The notes beneath the pieces are model-generated. The model worked only from the letters and a program-made list of their open reading frames with translations, was not told the origin of the DNA and did no database searches. From Alteribacillus sp041949975 (GTDB lineage Bacteria > Bacillota > Bacilli > Bacillales > Marinococcaceae): a DNA stretch of 64,000 nucleotides. Positions 57,962-64,000 of this stretch are shown here, in pieces. The stretch is taken from the NCBI RefSeq assembly GCF_041949975.1, contig NZ_JBHFQG010000003.1, positions 1 to 64,000 of the forward strand, written 5' to 3'. A program made the position numbers and the translations under genes. The stretch's first letter is position 1. Every line of letters begins with the position of its first letter.

Positions 57962-58714
57962 ATGTATGAAATGAATTGGTTTTACTCCCTTGTGTTTTTG
58001 TTTCTTTTTATGATTGCTGGCTGCAATTCTTCGGCTTCAGAGGAAATGCGTGCCGAAGAAACTACTTCCTTTTCAAACTCTCTTTATGATATCGAATTTG
58101 AAAAAATAGAAGAGGGCCGCCATGAAGGAAAAGATGGATTTTTTTTGCATTATACTATTACAAGCCCGGATGAAAGCCGAAAGCTTTCTCCTTCTGAAAT
58201 AAGCATGAAATTCCCTAAAGAGATTGAGGATGAGTTCGGAAACGAACATCCGCAATATAAAGAGACAGATATAAAAAAAGATAAAGAAGAAGATAACGTA
58301 CTCCATATCAAACAGTTTTTTGCAAATAACCTCCATCCTGACAGCAGCCAATTGATGTCAACGGCTCAATTAGTTTTACAACCCAATAAAACAGTTCGTT
58401 TTGAAGAAATCAATACAGACAACGTACCTGTTACCCGTGAAGAACTGACCATCCAAGCCATGGAATGGAACGATAATAAGCTTATGTTAACAGCAACGGA
58501 TGTTTTAGATATTCGAAATGTAGAATGGAGTTTGTTAGCAGAAGAGCAGCAAATTTATCCTGTTTTTACAAATACAGAAACGGAAGAAGAGCACTATTTT
58601 AAAGGCAGCTTTGAGTTTGCGGTCGAACCAGAAGAAGATTTTACTCTTATCGCTGAACGGCCTGAATCCTCTGAACTGATTTGGGAATTACCGTTTGTCC
58701 TTCCGGTTAATTAA
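57962..58714 (+). CDS. Lipoprotein of unknown function (hypothetical)
   Basis: A 250-residue exported protein. Signal peptide FYSLVFLFLFMIAGCNSS with lipobox Cys, then two similar beta-rich segments: IEFEKIEEGRHEGKDGFFLH with YTITSPDESRKLSPSEIS, and later LTIQAMEWNDNKLMLTATDV. Strongly acidic throughout. No family is recognised; the layout suggests an immunoglobulin-like or DUF4352-type fold. It stands alone between a pseudogene and a terminator. Ribosome site AGAGGAAGAAGG precedes the ATG; the ATG at 57971 is a possible alternative. Confidence 0.6.
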   Translation: MYEMNWFYSLVFLFLFMIAGCNSSASEEMRAEETTSFSNSLYDIEFEKIEEGRHEGKDGFFLHYTITSPDESRKLSPSEISMKFPKEIEDEFGNEHPQYKETDIKKDKEEDNVLHIKQFFANNLHPDSSQLMSTAQLVLQPNKTVRFEEINTDNVPVTREELTIQAMEWNDNKLMLTATDVLDIRNVEWSLLAEEQQIYPVFTNTETEEEHYFKGSFEFAVEPEEDFTLIAERPESSELIWELPFVLPVN

Positions 58715-58732
58715 ATTAACATTTGGGACATA

Positions 58733-58770
58733 AAATAGAGCATCCTAAAAGGCATGCTCTATTTTTTATT
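58733..58770. terminator. Bidirectional terminator
   Basis: AATAGAGCAT pairs with ATGCTCTATT around CCTAAAAGGC, followed by TTTTATT; it also covers the end of the FAA-hydrolase gene on the other strand. Confidence 0.8.
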
Positions 58771-59667
58771 AACTCTATTTTTTAACTCTCCAATCCCTTC
58801 TGCCTGGATAACTACCTCATCGCCCTCCTTTAAAAACTTAGGAGGCTTAAACCCTTTTCCTACCCCGGCAGGCGTTCCTGTTGCGATAATATCACCTGGT
58901 TCTAAGGTCATTCCCCGGGAAATAATTTCAATTAACTGGGATATCGAAAATATCATTTTATCTGTTGTTGTTTCTTGTCGAATTTCATCGTTTACGAGAG
59001 TGTTTATAGTTATTGTTTTTCCCTTCAATTCTTTGGCAGGAACGATCGCGGGTCCCATCGGACAAAACGTATCCAGACTTTTACCAAGAAAAAACTGCTT
59101 GTGCCTGCTTTGCAGGTCTCTTGCCGTCACATCATTTAACAGCGTATATCCAAATATGTAATCCTCTGCTTCTTCTGCTTTAATTCCAAGCCCTTTTTTA
59201 CCAATAATCACTGCTATTTCACCTTCATAGTCAAGCGCTTCGGTGACGTCTGTATGAGGATGGATATGTTCACCTGGTCCTATTACCGTTGTTGGCGATT
59301 TCGTGAAAATGATCGGATCATCAGGAATGTCTGCGGTACTTCCCATTTCGATCGCGTGCTCAGCATAGTTTTTACCGGCACACATAATATTTTTCCGTGG
59401 GACCGGGATAGGTGCTTTTAGCTTAACATCTTTTGACGAAAGAGGATATACGAAAGATTGGTCTGTATACTGCATTGCTGATTCCGCTGCTTTCTCAGCC
59501 TCTTCTATAAACTGGTCTCCATTATGGATAGCTTCAAACATCGTATTGGGAAAACGGTAATCTATGTTTTGTGCTTGTCCAGCTGCCTGAAGGTCAATGA
59601 CGTATTCATCCTTTATGATTGCCGCTATCTTTTCTTCATTTTGAACAGCCACCGTTGCAAGCTTCAT
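58759..59667 (-). CDS. Fumarylacetoacetate hydrolase (FAH) family protein
   Basis: A 302-residue enzyme of the FAH/isomerase-decarboxylase superfamily, acting on beta-diketo or related acids in aromatic degradation or on oxaloacetate. The metal-binding block is ALDYEGEIAVIIGKKG with Glu-x-Glu, preceded by MCAGKNYAEHAIEMG and followed by VTARDLQSRHKQFFLGKSLD and the GTPAGVGKGFKPPKFLKEGD end. The ATG at 59667 follows AAAGGGG. It is 82 bases behind the ABC ATPase gene on the same strand; a functional link to the importer is possible. Confidence 0.85.
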   Translation of the reverse strand: MKLATVAVQNEEKIAAIIKDEYVIDLQAAGQAQNIDYRFPNTMFEAIHNGDQFIEEAEKAAESAMQYTDQSFVYPLSSKDVKLKAPIPVPRKNIMCAGKNYAEHAIEMGSTADIPDDPIIFTKSPTTVIGPGEHIHPHTDVTEALDYEGEIAVIIGKKGLGIKAEEAEDYIFGYTLLNDVTARDLQSRHKQFFLGKSLDTFCPMGPAIVPAKELKGKTITINTLVNDEIRQETTTDKMIFSISQLIEIISRGMTLEPGDIIATGTPAGVGKGFKPPKFLKEGDEVVIQAEGIGELKNRVNKK

Positions 59668-59749
59668 ATTGCTGCCCCTTTCTAATCTCACATAGATGAT
59701 GTAGAAAGAATTCTACCTTTTTTACGAGATTGAATCCTTTTCTTTTGTT

Positions 59750-60544
59750 TTATCCTAACACAGTTTTATCGTTTGCCATTTTTTCTCCGCGAATCTGCTG
59801 GAACTCATTTAACAGCTTTTCAATCGTTAAAGATTGCTTATCCTTTCCGTCTACATCTAAAATAATCTGGCCTTTATCCATCATAATCAAGCGATTGCCT
59901 AAATCAAGGGCCTGCTGCATATTGTGGGTAACCATTAATGTGGTAAGTTGAAACTTTTCTACTACTTCTGCGGTGATGTTTGTAATCAGCTCTGCTCTTG
60001 AAGGATCAAGTGCTGCTGTATGTTCATCGAGAAGAAGTATTTTTGGCTCTGTAAAAGTAGCCATTAGCAAAGATAATGCCTGCCTTTCCCCACCCGAGAG
60101 AAGCCCTACTTTCGCGGTAAGACGATCTTCGAGGCCTAAATTTAACGTTTCAAGATACTCATGAAAAAGGGCTTTTCTTTTCTTATTGACACCTGGTTTT
60201 AAGCTGCGTTTTTTATCACGGGACCAGGCCATGGCCAGGTTTTCTTCAATGGTCATGGAAGGTGCGGTTCCTGCCATGGGATCCTGGAACACCCTGCCTA
60301 TTAATCGAGATCGTTGATATTCCTGAAGGTGTGTTACCTGGTTGTCATCAATGAATACATCGCCAATGTCAGGGATCAAGGAGCCGGAAATGACATTCAT
60401 CAGCGTGGATTTTCCTGCTCCGTTACTTCCGATTACGGTTAAAAAATCACCGTGGTTTAAATCCAGGTTTACATGCTGTAAGGCTTTTTTTTCATCCATC
60501 GTTCCTTCATTAAACGTTAAGGATACCTGATTAAGTTGCAGCAT
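59750..60544 (-). CDS. ABC transporter ATP-binding protein (TrpZ-like)
   Basis: A 264-residue ATPase: Walker A TVIGSNGAGKSTLMNVISGS, Q-loop GRVFQDPMAGTAP, signature VGLLSGGERQALSLLMATFT, Walker B KILLLDEHTAALDPSRAE and H-loop LMVTHNMQQALDLG. It partners the permease upstream, whose end it overlaps by 14 bases, and the ABC_sub_bind lipoprotein. The start at 60544 (MLQLNQVSL) is preferred to 60568. Confidence 0.9.
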   Translation of the reverse strand: MLQLNQVSLTFNEGTMDEKKALQHVNLDLNHGDFLTVIGSNGAGKSTLMNVISGSLIPDIGDVFIDDNQVTHLQEYQRSRLIGRVFQDPMAGTAPSMTIEENLAMAWSRDKKRSLKPGVNKKRKALFHEYLETLNLGLEDRLTAKVGLLSGGERQALSLLMATFTEPKILLLDEHTAALDPSRAELITNITAEVVEKFQLTTLMVTHNMQQALDLGNRLIMMDKGQIILDVDGKDKQSLTIEKLLNEFQQIRGEKMANDKTVLG

Positions 60545-61541
60545 TTCCCTTCTCCCCTTTCCTTGCACCTGACAGCTGGGTGATCTCTGCTTTCTTGCGC
60601 TGTCTTCTTCGTTTTTCCCGCTGTGACTCGAGAATTTTAGGTGTAACCAGCGCTCCTACTACAATGACTGCCGTAATTAATTTCATATCACCGGTTTCCA
60701 AAAAGTCCACTCTCAGCGCCATCGATACAACAATACGGTAAATAATCGCTCCGCCTATAACAGCAAGGGTGGTACGCGCAATGGATTTCGTTCCAAACAG
60801 TGCTTCTCCAATAATAACCGAGGCAAGACCGATAATAATCATACCGATCCCCATTCCCGCATCGGCAAAGCCGCCGTGCTGGGCAATCAATGCACCTGAT
60901 AGTGCTACGAAGGCATTAGAAAGTCCCAGCCCAGCAATAATGAGAATATCCGTGTTAGCCGAAAAACTGCGGATCATTTTTTTGTTGTCTCCCGTAGCCC
61001 TTAAGGCCAGACCGACTTCTGTTTTCAAAAAATAGTCAGTTAAAAATTTAATAACAAAAGTAAGAATTAATGAGAAAAACAAAACCGCCCATGTCTTAGG
61101 TGTTCCAGGCACCCCAAGCGCTGCGATTGTGTTATTAAAAGGACCACTTAAATTTAAATTTTCCCAAAAAGCTGTAATAGACGTAAAAATAGTTTCCTCA
61201 TTTAATAATGGAATGTTAGACTGCCCCATAATCCGCAAGTTAATCGAATACAAAGCAATCATCATCAAAATACCAGATAACAAAGGGTTAATTTTCCCTT
61301 TTGTATGAAGCAGCCCGGTCACACACCCTGCTAAAAACCCGGCAATCACCGCAACAACAGTAGCAAACAGCGGAGACTGCCCATTAATAATCATCACAGC
61401 AGCAACCGCTGCACCTGTGACAAAACTTCCATCTACGGTTAAGTCCGGAAAGTCCAGGATCCGGAAAGACAAATAAACACCAAGCGCCATAAGCGCGTAA
61501 ATGATACCGGATTCCACTGCTCCGAACATGGAAACAAACAT
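60531..61541 (-). CDS. ABC transporter permease (BPD_transp_2 type, TrpY-like)
   Basis: A 336-residue membrane protein with about nine helices, e.g. SGIIYALMALGVYLSFRILD, FPDLTVDGSFVTGAAVAAVM, KTEVGLALRATGDNKKMIRS and MGIGMIIIGLASVIIGEALF. The domain is that of branched-chain amino-acid and sugar-type permeases (LivH-like), in the subgroup that pairs with ABC_sub_bind proteins. It lies 79 bases after the binding protein, separated by a terminator hairpin. The basic C-terminus (REKRRRQRKKAE) is cytosolic. Confidence 0.88.
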   Translation of the reverse strand: MFVSMFGAVESGIIYALMALGVYLSFRILDFPDLTVDGSFVTGAAVAAVMIINGQSPLFATVVAVIAGFLAGCVTGLLHTKGKINPLLSGILMMIALYSINLRIMGQSNIPLLNEETIFTSITAFWENLNLSGPFNNTIAALGVPGTPKTWAVLFFSLILTFVIKFLTDYFLKTEVGLALRATGDNKKMIRSFSANTDILIIAGLGLSNAFVALSGALIAQHGGFADAGMGIGMIIIGLASVIIGEALFGTKSIARTTLAVIGGAIIYRIVVSMALRVDFLETGDMKLITAVIVVGALVTPKILESQREKRRRQRKKAEITQLSGARKGEKGNAAT

Positions 61542-61571
61542 GTTTTCCTTCCTCCATTCTCTCTAATAAAC

Positions 61572-61615
61572 AAAAAGCCTGGCCTGTTGCCTCTTTTAGA
61601 GGCAGGCCAAGCCTG
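61572..61615 (-). terminator. Intra-operon terminator between binding protein and permease
   Basis: AGGCTTGGCCTGCCTCT pairs with AGAGGCAACAGGCCAGGCT around AAA on the minus strand, followed by TTTTTG. A strong stem inside the operon, expected to let only part of the transcripts continue into permease and ATPase. Confidence 0.78.
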
Positions 61616-61620
61616 ATGCA

Positions 61621-62670
61621 TTATTCGTTAATAAATTGAGCTTCTTCTTCCCAGTCTTTATGTATCTCTACACCCTGGGCTTCAGCAGCTTCTTTATTGA
61701 TAAATAGTTCCATGTCTTCCGGGTATTCTGCAGGAATATCAGCAGGTGTTTTTTCACCGCTTAATACTTCTGCAGCCATTTCACCGGCCCGGTAACCAAT
61801 GGTATGATAATCTATTCCAAAGGTAGCAAATCCGCCGCGTTCAAGGGAATCAGGCTCTCCTACAACTAACGGAATACCTTGTGTTTCTGCCACATTCACC
61901 ACGGTTTCAAGCGCAGAAACTACCGTGTTGTCTGTAACAATGTACATAACATCTACATCTCCAACTAGAGATTCAGCGGCCTGCTGCACCTCTGCAGAAG
62001 AAGAAACACTTCTCGTAGCTGCCTCTAAGTCCGTGCCTTCCATAGCTGCTTCTACTGCTTCTATTTGAGAAACAGAATTTTGTTCTCCAGAATTGTAAAT
62101 CATCCCCACAGTCGCTTCTGGAAAGTATTCTGTGATAAAATCAACGGTCATCTCAATGGCTTCAGGATGAAGGTCCATGACCCCTGTAATCAACTCTCCC
62201 GGTGTTTCGGTGTCCTCTATAAGGCCAGCTTCTACAGCATCGGTTACTGATGTGAAAATAATCGGAGTTTCAGAGCTTGCCTGCAGTGCTGATTGCGCAC
62301 TCGGCGTCGAATTGGCAAAAATCAAATCTACTCCATCAGCAACAAAATTATTCGCAATCGTTGCCGTATTATTCTGATCATTCTGAGCATTTTGATAATC
62401 GAACTCGATATTTTCTCCTTCTGTATATCCTTGATCGGCTAAACCTTCTTTAAACCCTTCATATGCTTCATCGAGCGAAGGGTGTTCAACAATCTGTGTA
62501 GCTCCGACTACCACACTATCTTCCGCTTCCCCTTCTGCATCTTCTTCCTCTGTTCCGCCGGTAGCCGTCTCATTTTCCCCAGACGCTTCTTCTTCCCCTT
62601 CTCCGCACGCTGCTAAAACGGTGACAGATAACGCTCCGGTTAAAAGCAGCTGCAGCCATCTTTTTTTCAT
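61621..62670 (-). CDS. ABC transporter substrate-binding lipoprotein (ABC_sub_bind, TrpX-like)
   Basis: A 349-residue lipoprotein with lipobox VLAACGEG, an acidic linker and the ABC_sub_bind fold: VVGATQIVEHPSLDEAYEGF, FDYQNAQNDQNNTATIANNF, ADGVDLIFANSTPSAQSALQ and GMIYNSGEQNSVSQIEAVEA. In streptococci this family (TrpX) imports tryptophan; tyrosine or other ligands are equally possible. It is the first gene of the importer operon. The many Glu/Asp residues in the linker resemble those of the TAXI protein. Confidence 0.88.
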   Translation of the reverse strand: MKKRWLQLLLTGALSVTVLAACGEGEEEASGENETATGGTEEEDAEGEAEDSVVVGATQIVEHPSLDEAYEGFKEGLADQGYTEGENIEFDYQNAQNDQNNTATIANNFVADGVDLIFANSTPSAQSALQASSETPIIFTSVTDAVEAGLIEDTETPGELITGVMDLHPEAIEMTVDFITEYFPEATVGMIYNSGEQNSVSQIEAVEAAMEGTDLEAATRSVSSSAEVQQAAESLVGDVDVMYIVTDNTVVSALETVVNVAETQGIPLVVGEPDSLERGGFATFGIDYHTIGYRAGEMAAEVLSGEKTPADIPAEYPEDMELFINKEAAEAQGVEIHKDWEEEAQFINE

Positions 62671-62830
62671 AGTTGTTCTCCCCCTCTTTATATGTAGGAA
62701 TTTTCTAATAGTTACATTTATCTTATAGGATTCTGCAAAACTTGTAAATAATTATTTTTTACGCAGTAAAGCGTCTAAGTAATTCAGTGGAGATAGTTCC
62801 CAGGTTTCAAGATCCTTGTTTGGAGGAAGC

Positions 62831-62865
62831 TAAAAAGGGATGCCTCTTCCTTTCGAGACATCCCC
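62831..62865 (-). terminator. Terminator of the 62876-63445 gene
   Basis: GGGATGTCTC pairs with GAGGCATCCC on the minus strand, followed by TTTTTAG. Confidence 0.78.
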
Positions 62866-62875
62866 ATCGTTATCA

Positions 62876-63445
62876 TCAAGAAATCGATTCTATATTTACG
62901 GTCACCCCTGGTAAATCAATTTCTTCATTCGCTCTTATGTTTTCTTGAATCACCGGTTTCCATTCGTTTTCATATATTTCAGGAAAAGACAGCCTAGCAT
63001 GATTTGAAAAGACATGATTTCCTTTAATATAGTCATTATACTCATCGACCAAAAGAGCACCGTCCTGAATATTAAATGTAATTTGATATGATTCTCCATC
63101 TATCTCATCTTCTACGGTGTAGCCAAAATCGTAAAGACGTTCGAGTACTGCATAATCGTCAAACGGAACAATAACAGCCTGTGCTGATTCTATTCTCTCA
63201 GCCCCTTCTACTGATAAAACCCGTTCACCCTGCGATGCTCTGTCTGCAAATACTTCGGTAACGTAAAGATACAGAGCAGCCATTATGACGGCAAGTATAA
63301 TAGAGGCCAGCCTTTCTATATTTTTACGAGGCTTTTCCTTTTTTTTCATAAATGAATGAAGAGCCAGCCCTAAAAGAAACGTCAGAGTTAAAATAGTAAG
63401 GGATAATAATAGATGAAACAACCACGGTTCAAGCGTTAAAATCAT
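62876..63445 (-). CDS. Two-helix membrane protein with extracytoplasmic domain (hypothetical)
   Basis: A 189-residue protein: helices LFHLLLSLTILTLTFLLGLA and LASIILAVIMAALYLYVTEV, separated by a basic loop (MKKKEKPRKNIER), then an outside domain of about 120 residues rich in Glu and Asp. ATG at 63445 is preferred because AAAGG lies 9 bases ahead. No family recognised. It is divergent from the radical SAM gene at the right edge. Confidence 0.6.
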   Translation of the reverse strand: MILTLEPWLFHLLLSLTILTLTFLLGLALHSFMKKKEKPRKNIERLASIILAVIMAALYLYVTEVFADRASQGERVLSVEGAERIESAQAVIVPFDDYAVLERLYDFGYTVEDEIDGESYQITFNIQDGALLVDEYNDYIKGNHVFSNHARLSFPEIYENEWKPVIQENIRANEEIDLPGVTVNIESIS

Positions 63446-63573
63446 TCCTACCATCCTTTAAAACAGCTGTATATTTTCATTACTACGATATAGGAAGAAA
63501 TGAAAGCCGAACATATGATATCATATTCCTAGTGTTTTATGCGATGAAATAGCAGTAAAAGGAGCGATTTTGT

Positions 63574-64000
63574 TTGAATGTCGTTGTAAGTACATTAAAT
63601 GCTAAGTATATTCATACCTGCCTGGCCCTTCGTTATTTAAAGGCTTTTGCAGAACCAGATTATAATGTCAATATAGCAGAATATACGATTAAAGATCCTG
63701 CTATGAATATTGTAACAGACCTGTTTGAGAAAAAGCCCGATGTCATCGGCTTTTCCTGCTACATTTGGAATATTGAAGAAACCATTGAAGTAGTGTCTAT
63801 GCTGAAAAAAATAGATTCCAATATAACGATCGTACTTGGCGGTCCGGAAGTTTCATATGATACGGACTACTGGATGAAACGTCTTCCTGAAGTTGATTTT
63901 ATCGTCATGGGAGAAGGCGAAGAAACGTTTAAACACCTTCTTGAGGAAATGAACAGCGAACAGAAGTTTCATATGGTTTTCGGAACAGCTTATCGTAAAG
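63574..64000 (+). CDS. B12-binding domain radical SAM protein, N-terminal part (cut by window edge)
   Basis: The first 142 codons of a gene that continues beyond the window. A TTG at 63574 follows AAAGGAG. The translation MNVVVSTLNAKYIHTCLALR, then KPDVIGFSCYIWNIEETIEV and TIVLGGPEVSYD with DFIVMGEGEETFKHLLEE is the cobalamin-binding (Rossmann-like) domain that precedes the radical SAM core in DUF4080-type proteins. The catalytic CxxxCxxC lies outside. Function unknown. Confidence 0.75.
   Translation, partial: MNVVVSTLNAKYIHTCLALRYLKAFAEPDYNVNIAEYTIKDPAMNIVTDLFEKKPDVIGFSCYIWNIEETIEVVSMLKKIDSNITIVLGGPEVSYDTDYWMKRLPEVDFIVMGEGEETFKHLLEEMNSEQKFHMVFGTAYRK

Overview
The window looks like chromosome of a low-to-mid GC, spore-forming Bacillota, most probably a Bacillaceae species. 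The evidence is a Tlp-type spore protein, ComZ and Med, a FapR-like box at fabH, a yybP-ykoY manganese riboswitch, strong AGGAGG ribosome binding sites with many TTG/GTG starts, and a gene order that from memory follows the Bacillus subtilis ipi-yitT-yitV-argCJBD-carAB-argF-med-comZ-fabH-fabF-yjbA-trpS neighbourhood. Several extracytoplasmic proteins have very acidic linkers or tails, which would suit a halophile or alkaliphile; that is inference. No rRNA, tRNA or CRISPR array was seen.

Layout. 1-600: the 5' end of an IS1182-type transposase and palindromic repeats. 0.6-9.5 kb: a putative glycoside hydrolase, a UbiD-type decarboxylase, an HD hydrolase, dehydrogenases, a broken membrane gene, a riboswitch-controlled cation antiporter and the spore protein Tlp. 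9.6-18.9 kb: a TlpA-like thioredoxin, an MGDG-synthase-type glycosyltransferase, trpS, yjbA, a three-module DHH-CBS-tRNA nucleotidyltransferase and an LCP cell-wall ligase. 19.4-24 kb: fabF, fabH, a Gly/Tyr/Pro repeat protein, comZ and med. 24-33.8 kb: the complete arginine operon argC-J-B-D-carA-carB-argF behind an ArgR-like promoter. 34-36.6 kb: cytochrome oxidase assembly genes (ctaG, sco) followed by a lipoprotein with an in-frame UGA in a UxxC thioredoxin-type motif and a hairpin that fits a bacterial SECIS. 36.8-45.7 kb: HAD phosphatase, GNAT, an XRE-cupin regulator divergent from azlCD, a BsuPI lipoprotein, YitT, YitV, small membrane proteins, a rhodanese and an AI-2E family permease. 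46-49.4 kb: a LacI regulator, a PucR-type regulator and the shared sugar ATPase MsmX. 49.9-57.4 kb: a TAXI-TRAP uptake system, an RpiR regulator, a GSA-like aminotransferase and a short KamA-family radical SAM aminomutase, which together look like a beta-amino-acid locus. 58-64 kb: a lipoprotein, an FAA-hydrolase, an ABC importer of the TrpXYZ type, a membrane protein and the start of a B12-binding radical SAM protein.

The most notable items are the candidate selenoprotein (34341-34841), the aminomutase with non-lysine substrate residues (56196-57386), an 11-unit direct repeat phased at about 21 bp (34049-34258), a five-unit array with a period near 52 bp (about 19040-19300), and a dispersed intergenic repeat whose longer copies each carry a perfect DnaA box TTATCCACA. 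All family assignments come from reading motifs in the translations; no database search was run.
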